A program made the position numbers and the translations under genes. From BOKV01 sp041987205 (lineage in GTDB: Bacteria; Pseudomonadota; Alphaproteobacteria; Rhizobiales; Rhizobiaceae), in NCBI GenBank assembly GCA_041987205.1, contig JBHIWX010000052.1:1-29966 (forward strand): DNA of 29,966 nucleotides, in the 5' to 3' direction. Under the pieces are notes generated by a model, which did not search any database, was not told the origin of the DNA, and saw nothing but the letters and a program-made list of their open reading frames with translations. Below are positions 15,918 to 23,490 of the stretch, piece after piece (the stretch's first letter is position 1; each line of letters begins with the position of its first letter).

Positions 15918-16205
15918 TCAGTTGCACACCATGATCCGACGGGTCGTCCAGCCGAGATTGGGATCGGACTGGCGAACGGAGACCCAGCGGCAATTCGGCC
16001 GGAAAGGCTGCGGCAGGATTTCCCGTCTCGGCGGGGAGACTGTGGTCGGAGCGCCCTTCAGCCGCGTGCCGACGCCAAGATTGGAGGCGGGCAGATTGGA
16101 GGCGGCCATGGCTGAGGGCACGGCACAGACGGCCATGCCCAACGCGATCAGCGCAGACGCAAAACCGATTCTTGTGGCGGAACGGGCATGATGTCCTGAA
16201 ACCAT
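15918..16205 (-). CDS. Small secreted protein of unknown function
   Basis: A 95-residue product that I do not recognise. It has a clear signal peptide: a basic start, a hydrophobic core (IGFASALIALGMAVCAV) and a PSAMA-A cleavage site near residue 34. The mature part would be about 61 residues, rich in Pro and Arg, with two cysteines (72 and 94) that could form one disulfide near the C-terminus (NCRWVSVRQSD...RRIMVCN). The ATG at 16205 was chosen because the signal peptide begins there and AGGGG is just upstream; an in-frame GTG-like extension to 16241 is possible. It lies upstream of the cytochrome c gene but is separated from it by the FixK/FNR box. Confidence 0.6.
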   Translation of the reverse strand: MVSGHHARSATRIGFASALIALGMAVCAVPSAMAASNLPASNLGVGTRLKGAPTTVSPPRREILPQPFRPNCRWVSVRQSDPNLGWTTRRIMVCN

Positions 16206-16287
16206 GTCCCCTATATGGGTCGGTAGCGACCCGAACACCATGGCCTTGAGAATCAGGAGACCGATCGCTGCCGGTCTGCCGAAGCCA

Positions 16288-17202
16288 TTATTGCCGCAGG
16301 GAGAGCATGCCGGCGCCGACGATCAGGAGCATGCCGAATGTTGAGAAGAGGTCCGGCAGTTCGGCGAAGAAGACCATGCCCCAGATGACGGCGAACCCGA
16401 CATAGGCGAAGTCAAAGGCGCCGATGATGGCGGGCGGACCCTTCTGGTAGGCGATGGCCGCGCCGATGCTGCCGATCGAGATCGCCACCGCCAGCAAGCC
16501 CATCGAAAGCCATTCGCCCGGCCCCATGGCGGCCCATGGGGCGAACACGAATCCCTCGCGCGCCAGGCCGGGCACGAGCAGAATGAGGGCCGTGGCCACC
16601 GCGCCTGTGACCACGAAGGCGATGTTCAGCGCCAGCGACAGGACGATCGGATGCTGGCTCCGGCAATGCGTGCGCGTCAGAATCATGGCGCCGGCATAGA
16701 GCATCGCGGCGAACAGCGGCAGGATCGCATGGAAGTTGAAATCGGCCGCCCGGGGCCGGAGGATCATCAGCACGCCGACAAAGCCCATGAACACGGCGAG
16801 CCAGCCCTTGAGCGAGATCCGGTCGCCGATGAACAGGGCCGAAAACAGGGTGATGAAGATGGGCAGCGTGTAATAGGTGGCCGCGGCGACGGAAAGCGTC
16901 AGCTTCGGCAGCGACAGGTAGTAGCAGATCCACATCGCCACCAGCATGAGGCTGCGCAGGGTGACCCAGGTGAACGCGTCGGGTATGCGCAGCCTGTCGG
17001 GTGCCGCCACCGCGAGATAGACCAGCAGGAGCGGGATCGCGATCAGCGAGCGGACCACAAAGATCTGCCAGATGACGAAATCGCTGCTCGTCAGCTTGAT
17101 CAGCGCATCGCCCAGCGACAATGCCATCACGGTGACGACAATGACGGCGACGGCGAGCGGAATGTTGTCGGCGTGCGGATCTTGCGAACGGGGTCGCGAC
17201 AA
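16288..17202 (-). CDS. DMT-family transporter (two EamA domains)
   Basis: A 304-residue membrane protein with ten predicted helices in two EamA repeats. The first begins LAVAVIVVTVMALSLGDALIKL and contains WVTLRSLMLVAMWICYYLSL and TYYTLPIFITLFSALFIGD, with the typical basic GDRISLKGW loop. The second begins near FHAILPLFAAMLYAGAMILTRTH and ends GMLLIVGAGMLSLRQ. Such drug/metabolite transporters export amino acids or other small molecules. The start is a TTG at 17202 with GGAG about 9 bases upstream. It appears to be a single gene; the substrate is unknown. Confidence 0.9.
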   Translation of the reverse strand: MSRPRSQDPHADNIPLAVAVIVVTVMALSLGDALIKLTSSDFVIWQIFVVRSLIAIPLLLVYLAVAAPDRLRIPDAFTWVTLRSLMLVAMWICYYLSLPKLTLSVAAATYYTLPIFITLFSALFIGDRISLKGWLAVFMGFVGVLMILRPRAADFNFHAILPLFAAMLYAGAMILTRTHCRSQHPIVLSLALNIAFVVTGAVATALILLVPGLAREGFVFAPWAAMGPGEWLSMGLLAVAISIGSIGAAIAYQKGPPAIIGAFDFAYVGFAVIWGMVFFAELPDLFSTFGMLLIVGAGMLSLRQ

Positions 17203-17350
17203 GCGGGAAGTCTCCGGCGGTTCCGTGCAGAGCGTTGGCGGCGGGATCGTTCATGCCGGGACGGCGGAAGAACCGACCCGCCCCTGCGGGGCAATACCTA
17301 ACAGCCGAAGACGAGACGTCAAACCGCGCGCCGGATCACGGGGTCGGCGC

Positions 17351-17428
17351 GGCCATGGCCCGAAGGCCATGGCCGATAGCTGATGTGCCGGCATTTTGCC
17401 GGGACGTTCGGTGTTCGCTCAGAACACC
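17351..17428 (-). terminator. Cluster of three hairpins at the 3' end of the ALDH1 operon
   Basis: Three inverted repeats lie in a row. GGTGTTC/GAACACC (17410-17428) has the ALDH1 stop codon in its loop. CCGGCA-TTT-TGCCGG spans 17388-17402. A 10-bp stem with a CGAA loop (GGCCATGGCC twice) spans 17351-17374. None is followed by a clear U-run on the minus strand, so they may end or protect the long operon transcript rather than form a classic intrinsic terminator. Confidence 0.5.
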
Positions 17429-18876
17429 GGCGGGAACGGCCGGCCGCCGCGATCCATGGTGATCCAGCGCGTCTCGGTGAAGGTTTCCATCGACCAGCGC
17501 CCGCCATGCTTGCCCGTGCCGGAGGCCTTGAAACCGCCGAAGGGCACATGCGGCTCGTCGTTCACCGGCGAGCAATTGACGTGGCAATTGCCGGTGTCGA
17601 GCTGGTTGACGATGGCGAGGCCGCGCTGTTCGTCGTCGGTCATGACGCCGGCGGTCAGGCCGTATTCGCTGTCATTGGCGAGGCGCACGGCTTCCTCGTC
17701 GCTTGACACCTTGAAGATCGAGCAGACCGGACCGAACGTCTCTTCCTCGTAGAGCGCCATGTCCGGCGTGACATTGGCGAAGACGGTCGGCTCGACGAAG
17801 CGTCCGTCGATCTTGCCGCCAGCCAGAACCTTGGCACCCTTGGCGCGCGCGTCCTCGAACTGCCGCCTGATGCGCTCGGCGGCGCGGTCGTTGATGACCG
17901 GTCCCAGCACGTTCTCCTTGTTGGCGCTGTCGCCGACCTTGAGCTTGCCGACGCGCGGCAGGAATTTCTCGAGGAAGGCGTCATAGACCTTTTCGTGCAC
18001 GATGACGCGCTCGATCGACATGCAGATCTGGCCCTGATGCATGAAGGCGCCGAAATTGGCCGCCTGCGTCGCGCGCTCCAGATCGGCGTCCTCGCACACG
18101 ATCATCGAGTTCTTGCCGCCGAGTTCCAGGCACGCCTTCTTCAGATGCGCGCCGGCCTTGGCCGCTACCTGCCGGCCCACCGCCGTCGAGCCGGTGAACG
18201 ACACGCCCTTGACCAGCGGGTTCTCGACCAGTTCGTCGCCAACCGCCGCGACATTGTCGCGCGAGCAGGTGACGACGTTGAGCGCGCCCTTGGGCAGGCC
18301 GGCCTCTTCGAAGATTTCCGCGAACACCAGCCCGCCCAGATAGGGCGTATCTTCGGAAGGCTTCAGCACGATAGTGTTGCCGGCGACCAGCGGGAACAGG
18401 AAGCCGCGTGCCGACAGGATCAGCGGGAAGTTCCACGGGCTGATGACGGAGATCACCCCCATCGGCCGGCGCACGGCCATCGACAGCTTGCCGTATTCCG
18501 ACGGCAGCACGTCGCCGATCGAGCCGTAATTGGCGGCCGCGGCGGCGGGGAAGATTTCGGCGGTGTAGCCGGTCTCGAACATCGCCTTTCCGAACCAGCC
18601 GCCGCCTTCGGCCATGATCGCCTCGACGAGTTCGTCGCGCCGGCTCTCGAAGATCTCGCCGGCCTTGATCATGATATGCGAGCGTTTGGTGAACGGCATG
18701 GCGGACCATTCCGGGAAGGCGGCATGTGCCGCCTCGATGGCCGCGCGCGCATCGCTTGCATCGGCGTCGGGAATGTCGGCCCATTTCGAGCCGTCGGAGG
18801 GGTTGTAGTCCGGGAACGTACGGGCGGCGCTGGTCCAGCCGCCGGCGATGTACATGCCTTCCATGATCTTGGCCAT
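17419..18876 (-). CDS. Aldehyde dehydrogenase (NAD(P)+-dependent), vanillin/benzaldehyde dehydrogenase-like (ALDH1)
   Basis: A 485-residue enzyme of the aldehyde dehydrogenase superfamily, oxidising an aldehyde to its acid. Seen: the SPWNFPLILSARGFLFPLVAGNTIVLKPSE coenzyme region (cited in part), the FTGSTAVGR loop, general base Glu251 in LELGGKN, nucleophile Cys285 in HQGQICMS, EETFGP and the closing PFGGFKASGTGKHGG. The 34-residue Glu-Cys spacing is standard, so it should be active. The ATG at 18876 is supported by AGGA 8 bases upstream; an ATG at 18900 is a less likely start. It ends the liv-type operon, 66 bases after the extended LivF gene. Overall wording resembles aromatic-aldehyde dehydrogenases; the substrate is inferred only. 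Confidence 0.92.
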   Translation of the reverse strand: MAKIMEGMYIAGGWTSAARTFPDYNPSDGSKWADIPDADASDARAAIEAAHAAFPEWSAMPFTKRSHIMIKAGEIFESRRDELVEAIMAEGGGWFGKAMFETGYTAEIFPAAAAANYGSIGDVLPSEYGKLSMAVRRPMGVISVISPWNFPLILSARGFLFPLVAGNTIVLKPSEDTPYLGGLVFAEIFEEAGLPKGALNVVTCSRDNVAAVGDELVENPLVKGVSFTGSTAVGRQVAAKAGAHLKKACLELGGKNSMIVCEDADLERATQAANFGAFMHQGQICMSIERVIVHEKVYDAFLEKFLPRVGKLKVGDSANKENVLGPVINDRAAERIRRQFEDARAKGAKVLAGGKIDGRFVEPTVFANVTPDMALYEEETFGPVCSIFKVSSDEEAVRLANDSEYGLTAGVMTDDEQRGLAIVNQLDTGNCHVNCSPVNDEPHVPFGGFKASGTGKHGGRWSMETFTETRWITMDRGGRPFPPVF

Positions 18877-18942
18877 GTTGCGCTTCCTTTCTTGCGTCAT
18901 TTCGTTTCGGGATTCGTTCGGCGAAGCCCGTGATTAGCCGGC

Positions 18943-20700
18943 TCAGTCGTCGGCCTTTTCCAGTTTCTTCAATTGCTTCTTCAGCTTCCTGAGCGCCTTC
19001 TTCAGCGCTTTTTTCTTCTTCTTTTTGGCCTTCTTCTTCCCGTCCTTGTCATCGTCGGAAAGGGATCGCACATCAGCTGGCGACGACGGATCGGCCTGCG
19101 GCCATGCCCTGGCGTTTCGCGCCCGCGTTTCGGCAAGATGCTCGGACTGCACCTGCATTGCGTGGCGCGCCAGCTCCGCCGCCTGCCGGCTCAGCTGGTT
19201 CGCTATGGCCGGCGCGGAATCGTGAGTGCCTTCCTTGGGATCCGTCTTCGTTTCGGAGGCGGCATGATCCTTTGGTTCCTTGGTCGCAGGCGCCTTTTCG
19301 GCGCGCGCTGCACCCGCGCGCATTGCTGCGTCATGCGCCGCGCTTACCTTGCGCGCGAAGCCGGCGAGGTTCTGCACCGGCCGGGCCGGCTTGGCCGCTT
19401 CGGCTGAGGGCTCGGCCTTCGCGGGTTCGGCTGGCTTCGAGTCCGTCGCGCCGCTCGTTTCCGCCGCCTTCGTGGCGCGCGCTGCGCCGGCCTCCATCGC
19501 CGCGTCATGTGCCCGGCTTACCCGCTTCGCGAAGCTGGCCAGATCCGCCGTGCCGCCCGACGAGGCCCCGGGATCGGCGCTTGCGGCCTGACGCGTTTCC
19601 GTCGCGGGTGCTTGCGCGCGTCCGGCTTCGGACCGGTCCGCACCGGCGCGCATCGCCGTCAGATGCGCCTGCTGCACCTTCTTGGCATGGGCGGCGAGAT
19701 CGCCCGCGCGCCGGCTGAGTTCCTGTGCTTGCTCGGACATGTAGATCTTCTCCCCGCTGGCGATGTGATAGTCGACCAGGCCATGGGCATGGCCGTTCAT
19801 GCCGGCGGGCGCTGCCGCCTGGCGTCGATGGGTAACGTAATTGCGCTGAATCTGCGCCGCCCGGCGCGCCAGCGCCTCGGCCATGCCGCCGGCCTTTTCC
19901 CCGGCACTGTCGATGTTCGTCGACATCGGCAACGGCGGGGCAGCTGCCTTCGGACGCGCCGCCGGCGCATGAGCGGCTGCTCCGCCCAGATAGGCGGCCT
20001 GGACCGCCGGGTCGCGCGCCAGTGCCTCGGCCCGGTCCTCGCCGACGATATGGCCGTTTTCCAGCAGATAGCCCCGGTCGGCGATGGCGAGCGACTGCTT
20101 GGCGTTCTGCTCGACCAGCAGGATGCCGACCCCCGTCTCGCGCACGGCACGAAGCGATTTGAACAAGTCCTTCGTCAGCAGGGGAGACAGGCCGAGCGAG
20201 GGCTCGTCCAGCATCAGGATCGCCGGATTGGACATCAGTGCGCGGCCGATGGCGACCATCTGCTGTTCGCCGCCGCTCATCGTGCGCGCGATCTGGCTGC
20301 GTCGCTCGCCGAGCTTGGGAAAGAGCTTCAGCACCTGCTCGAGCCGCGCCTTCTCACCGGCGCGTGCCTGTGCGCCATAGGCGCCGAGCTGCAAATTCTC
20401 CGCGACCGTCAAATCGCCGAAAATGCCCCTGCCCTCCGGCACCAGCGCGACACCGGCCCCGACGATGCGATGCGGCTTCAGCCCGGTGATGTCCTTGCGG
20501 TCATTGGCGATCCTCGCGCCGGGCGTGACACCAACCATGCCGGCGATCGCCTTCAGCAATGTCGACTTGCCCGCGCCATTGGCGCCCAGGATGACGCAGA
20601 TCTCGCCGCGCCCGACATGGATCGAGACATCCTCGAGCGCGCGGTGCGGGCCGTAGGCGACGGTGAGGTTGGCGACCTCGAGCATGGAACGCTCAGCCAT
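18943..20700 (-). CDS. LivF-type ABC ATPase with a long repeat-rich, lysine-tailed C-terminal extension
   Basis: A 585-residue protein. Residues 1-240 are a complete LivF-type ATPase of branched-chain-amino-acid-like importers: Walker A GANGAGKST (39-47), EGRGIFGDLTVAENL, signature MSGGEQQ (141-147), Walker B LMLDEPSLGLSP (162-173), ending AAYLGG. Normal LivF stops here. About 345 more residues follow. They contain five degenerate copies of a motif like LAxxAKxVxxAHxxAMxAGAxR (about 274-296, 324-357, 385-409, 443-467, 500-532) separated by Ala/Pro/Glu/Lys linkers. The end is a Lys-rich helix with Leu at 566, 570, 573, 577 and 580 (heptad spacing). The ATG at 20700 overlaps the LivG stop by 8 bases and has GGGGG upstream. 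I do not know the tail's function; see findings. Confidence 0.9.
   Translation of the reverse strand: MAERSMLEVANLTVAYGPHRALEDVSIHVGRGEICVILGANGAGKSTLLKAIAGMVGVTPGARIANDRKDITGLKPHRIVGAGVALVPEGRGIFGDLTVAENLQLGAYGAQARAGEKARLEQVLKLFPKLGERRSQIARTMSGGEQQMVAIGRALMSNPAILMLDEPSLGLSPLLTKDLFKSLRAVRETGVGILLVEQNAKQSLAIADRGYLLENGHIVGEDRAEALARDPAVQAAYLGGAAAHAPAARPKAAAPPLPMSTNIDSAGEKAGGMAEALARRAAQIQRNYVTHRRQAAAPAGMNGHAHGLVDYHIASGEKIYMSEQAQELSRRAGDLAAHAKKVQQAHLTAMRAGADRSEAGRAQAPATETRQAASADPGASSGGTADLASFAKRVSRAHDAAMEAGAARATKAAETSGATDSKPAEPAKAEPSAEAAKPARPVQNLAGFARKVSAAHDAAMRAGAARAEKAPATKEPKDHAASETKTDPKEGTHDSAPAIANQLSRQAAELARHAMQVQSEHLAETRARNARAWPQADPSSPADVRSLSDDDKDGKKKAKKKKKKALKKALRKLKKQLKKLEKADD
18955..19038 (-). 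other. Lys-rich leucine-heptad C-terminal segment of the extended LivF
   Basis: Codons 555-582 encode KKKAKKKKKKALKKALRK and then LKKQLKKLEK. Leucines at 566, 570, 573, 577 and 580 alternate 4-3-4-3, the a/d pattern of a coiled coil on a strongly basic helix. Such a tail could bind anionic lipid, nucleic acid or polyphosphate, or oligomerise. An acidic SDDDKD patch precedes it. Confidence 0.75.
19105..19881 (-). repeat. Five degenerate protein-level repeats in the LivF tail
   Basis: On the minus strand the copies lie at about 19881-19813, 19731-19630, 19548-19474, 19374-19300 and 19203-19105. Copies three and four are closest: FAKRVSRAHDAAMEAGAAR and FARKVSAAHDAAMRAGAAR. Copies two and five share AHAKKVQQAHLTAMRAGADR and ARHAMQVQSEHLAETRARN. 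Copy one (ALARRAAQIQRNYVTHRR) is the most diverged. Each could form one amphipathic helix with a conserved His. Confidence 0.75.
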
Positions 20701-21427
20701 CGTCATCCCCCAGATAGGCGCTGACGACTTCCGGCCGCGACAGCACGTCGGTGACGTCGCCATCGGCGATCTTCACGCCGCTCGACATGACGACGCAGCG
20801 GTCGCACAGCGAGCGGATCGCGTCCATGACGTGCTCGACCATGATGATCGTGCGCCCGTCGGCGCGCAGTTCGCGGATCAGGTCGATGCCGAGCTGGAGT
20901 TCGGACGGGTTGAGCCCGGCCAGCCATTCGTCGAGCAGCAGCAGGCGCGGATTGGAGGCGAGCGCGCGCGCAAGCTCCAGCCGTTTCTGGTCGATATAGG
21001 TCATCGCGCCGGTCGGCGTGTTGGCGCGCCCGGCAAGTCCGACCCGGTCGAGCAACGCATGCGCCATGTGCCGCGCGTCGTCGCCCCAGACGCGCACATG
21101 GCCGAAAACGCCGCCGGCCATGACGTTTTCGAGCGCCGTCATCGACGGCAGGATGCGCACGAGCTGGAAAGTCCGTGCCACGCCCTGACGCGCAATGGCA
21201 TGCGCCGGCCGGCCCGAAATGCGCGCGCCCGCCAGGCTGATCGTGCCGGCGGTCGGTTTCAGTGCGCCGGAAATCAGATTGAGCATGGTGGTCTTGCCGG
21301 AGCCGTTCGGCCCGATCAGGCCGACCAGTTCGCCTTCGCGCACGTTGAACGAAACGTCATTGACCGCGACGAGCCCGCCAAAGGCCTTGCGCGCGCTATC
21401 GATGGCAAGAATGGGGCTGCTGCTCAT
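20693..21427 (-). CDS. LivG-type ABC ATPase with an atypical signature motif
   Basis: A 244-residue ATPase pairing with the LivF-type subunit. Walker A GPNGSGKTT (39-47) is intact, as are RTFQLVRILPSMTALENVM and the H-loop VEHVMDAI. The ABC signature, usually LSYGQQ in LivG, reads MTYIDQ (142-147), so the key Gly is Ile. Walker B is followed by Trp (LLLLDEWLAGLNP) where Pro is usual. One ATP site of the heterodimer may therefore be weak. It overlaps LivM by 4 bases (ATGA) and LivF by 8 bases, so the genes are co-translated. Family identity is firm; the substrate follows the binding protein and is unknown. Confidence 0.92.
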   Translation of the reverse strand: MSSSPILAIDSARKAFGGLVAVNDVSFNVREGELVGLIGPNGSGKTTMLNLISGALKPTAGTISLAGARISGRPAHAIARQGVARTFQLVRILPSMTALENVMAGGVFGHVRVWGDDARHMAHALLDRVGLAGRANTPTGAMTYIDQKRLELARALASNPRLLLLDEWLAGLNPSELQLGIDLIRELRADGRTIIMVEHVMDAIRSLCDRCVVMSSGVKIADGDVTDVLSRPEVVSAYLGDDDG

Positions 21428-22416
21428 CGCGCCCGCTCCCCGGCCGTGTCACGGTCGTCGGCCGCGACGATACGGAACTTCCTGCGCAACGCGCGCATGT
21501 CGTCGACGAAGCCGACCACGCCACGCGGCAGCAGGTAGACCACGGCCATGAAGGCAATGCCGATCACCAGCGAGGTGTGGTTCGGGAAATGCGCCGAGAT
21601 CTGGTCGAACAGGATGGTGAAGGGAATGACGCCCAGCAAGGGCGCCCACAGCCGGCCCGTACCGCCGAGCAGCGCCATGATCACGACCTGGAACGAGATC
21701 ATCGGATTGAAGGCCGAGGGCGGTTCGACATAGGCGAAACGCGGCGCGAGGCAGGCGCCGACGACGCCGATGAACCCGCCTGAGACCATGAACAGCACCA
21801 CCTTGGCCATGGCGGTGTTGATACCGACATGGCGCGCCACCGTCTCGTCATTGCCGATGATCCGCATGGCGAAGCCGAGCCGCGAGCGGTTGATCAGCCA
21901 GCCGGTGACATAGACCACCGCCGCCAGCGCCAGCAGCATCCAGTAGATATGCGTCTCGGTGAAATCGGTGAAGACGTAGAGGCCGACGCCATGCGTGAAA
22001 TTGGTCTGCGCCCAGGTGACGACCTGGCGCACCAGTTCGGCCAGCCCCAGCGTGAAAATGACGAAATAGACGCCCGAAAGACGCAGCGTCGCGATGCCGA
22101 CCAGCCCGGCGAGAATGGCGGAGGCGACGAAGCCGATCGCGACCAGCAGCGGGAAGGGCAGGCTCTCGATGCCGAGCGCCACCGAATAGGTGCCGATGCC
22201 GAAGAAGGCCGCCGTGGCCAGCGAGATGTAGTGCGTCGGGCCGGAGAACAGCGTCCATGCCGTGCACAGCACCGCATACATGGCGATGTTGAGGGCCAGC
22301 GACAGGTAATAGCCGGTGTCGAACAGCGGCAGCGTCGCCGCGACGGCGAGGCCGACCGCGCCGAGGACGGCGATGCCCGCCTCCTTGCGCGTGACCGTGG
22401 CGAGTAGCGGCGTCAT
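21424..22416 (-). CDS. LivM-type ABC transporter permease
   Basis: A 330-residue membrane subunit of the branched-chain-amino-acid-like (HAAT) import family. Several helices are visible from GIAVLGAVGLAVAATLPLF onward. The LivM hallmark TAAFFGIGTYSVALG lies in the first half, and the loop RIIGNDETVARHVGINTAMAKVVLF contacts the ATPases in the second. LLGGTGRLWAPLLGVIPFTIL and a basic C-terminus (ALRRKFRIVAADDRDTAGERAR) follow. The start overlaps LivH and the stop overlaps LivG by 4 bases each, a tightly coupled operon. It forms the channel with the LivH-type partner. Confidence 0.93.
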   Translation of the reverse strand: MTPLLATVTRKEAGIAVLGAVGLAVAATLPLFDTGYYLSLALNIAMYAVLCTAWTLFSGPTHYISLATAAFFGIGTYSVALGIESLPFPLLVAIGFVASAILAGLVGIATLRLSGVYFVIFTLGLAELVRQVVTWAQTNFTHGVGLYVFTDFTETHIYWMLLALAAVVYVTGWLINRSRLGFAMRIIGNDETVARHVGINTAMAKVVLFMVSGGFIGVVGACLAPRFAYVEPPSAFNPMISFQVVIMALLGGTGRLWAPLLGVIPFTILFDQISAHFPNHTSLVIGIAFMAVVYLLPRGVVGFVDDMRALRRKFRIVAADDRDTAGERAR

Positions 22417-23279
22417 GCCGTGTGCCTCCCGAAAATGCCTTGCGGGCGGAAAAGAAGCACGAGGATGAACAGCGTATAGGTCGCGGCCAGCGTAAGGCCC
22501 GGATCGATCAGGCTCGCCACCGCCGTCTCGGTGATGCCGAGCAGCAGCGCCGCGATCACCGCGCCGCGAATGTCGCCGACGCCGCCCATGATGATGATGA
22601 TCAGCGCCTTCATGGTGAAGATCACGCCCATCGAGGCATTGAAGGTGTAGAAGGTCGACAGCAGCGCGCCCGAAGCCGCGGTCAGTGCACCGCCCAGCGC
22701 GAAGGCGAAGGCGGAGGCGCGCGGCACGTCGATGGCGACGAGACCGGCGGCGGTGGGATCGACGGCGACGGCGCGGATCGCCGTGCCGTAGCGCGTGTGG
22801 TTCAAAAAGACATACAGCGCCACGGCGATTATCGCGGCGGCGGCGAAGGCGACGATGCGGTTGAGCCCGTAATTGGCACCCAGGATCGTGATCGGCTGCG
22901 ACAGGAAATTGTAATTGTAGTAGCCGCCGCCGAAGACCAGCAGCATCACGCCCTGCGCGAGGAACATCAGGCCGAAGGTCGCCAGGATCGAATCGACCTC
23001 GAGCTGGCCGCGATTCTTTGCGCGGTTGACCAGCGGCCGCAGCATGAAGACGTAGATGGCCCAGTTCAGCGCGAAGGCGAACGGCGCGATGAATACGATG
23101 CCAAGCACCGGATTGACCGCGAAGGTTGACAGCAGCCAGAACGCGCCGAAACAGGCGAAGACGAGGTTTTCGCCATTGGCGAGGTTCATGATGCGGGCAA
23201 CGCCGTATTGCAGCGTCAGGCCGACCGCGATCAGCGCATAGGTGCCGCCAAGAACGATGCCGGTGATCAGGATTTCCAT
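22413..23279 (-). CDS. LivH-type ABC transporter permease
   Basis: A 288-residue permease. The typical LivH start MEILITGIVLGGTYALIAVGLTLQYGV fixes the ATG at 23279; the frame is open to 23312 but without family similarity. Also seen: RIMNLANGENLVFACFGAF, LATFGLMFLAQGVMLLVFGG, the ATPase-contact segment YGTAIRAVAVDPTAAGLVAIDV, and the end LFILVLLFRPQGIFGRHTA. Eight or so helices are expected. It follows the binding-protein gene after about 211 non-coding bases that contain a strong hairpin, and overlaps LivM by 4 bases. Confidence 0.93.
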   Translation of the reverse strand: MEILITGIVLGGTYALIAVGLTLQYGVARIMNLANGENLVFACFGAFWLLSTFAVNPVLGIVFIAPFAFALNWAIYVFMLRPLVNRAKNRGQLEVDSILATFGLMFLAQGVMLLVFGGGYYNYNFLSQPITILGANYGLNRIVAFAAAAIIAVALYVFLNHTRYGTAIRAVAVDPTAAGLVAIDVPRASAFAFALGGALTAASGALLSTFYTFNASMGVIFTMKALIIIIMGGVGDIRGAVIAALLLGITETAVASLIDPGLTLAATYTLFILVLLFRPQGIFGRHTA

Positions 23280-23413
23280 AACGCGGAACTTGCTCCCCGG
23301 GTGCCCCGACATCGTCCGGGTCCCCGTTTGACGCTTTTACTCATGGCCGGGCAACAGGCTGATCAGGACCGCTGACGGTCTCGTCATGCGCGCCTGTCCG
23401 CCCCGGCCGGATG

Positions 23414-23441
23414 GCCTGCCGCGGAAGGTTCCGCGACAGGC
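23414..23441 (-). terminator. Intercistronic hairpin between binding-protein and LivH-type genes
   Basis: GCCTG-C-CGCGGAA and TTCCGCG-A-CAGGC form a stem of about 12 pairs with one mismatch and a tiny loop. It lies about 50 bases after the binding-protein stop and is not followed by a U-run. Hairpins at this place in ABC operons usually protect the binding-protein part of the mRNA or cause partial termination, giving more binding protein than permease. Confidence 0.6.
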
Positions 23442-23490
23442 GTGGTTAGCATGCTCAGGTTTCGACTTCGCAAGCCGGCATGGTTAGCGA

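Noticed and set aside
19105..19881. CRISPR-like or tandem DNA repeat array
   Set aside because: The periodicity is at protein level only; the units are diverged in DNA, unequal in spacing and inside an open frame.
18943..20700. Frameshift or assembly join of two genes as cause of the long LivF protein
   Set aside because: The frame is continuous and the linker has the same Ala-rich composition as the tail. The livF part is complete and the tail begins without any broken motif. Cannot be excluded, but nothing in the sequence shows it.
19507..20724. Long plus-strand open frame over the LivF gene
   Set aside because: The minus strand has Walker A, signature and Walker B motifs here; the plus frame gives Arg/His/Gln-rich text with no family.
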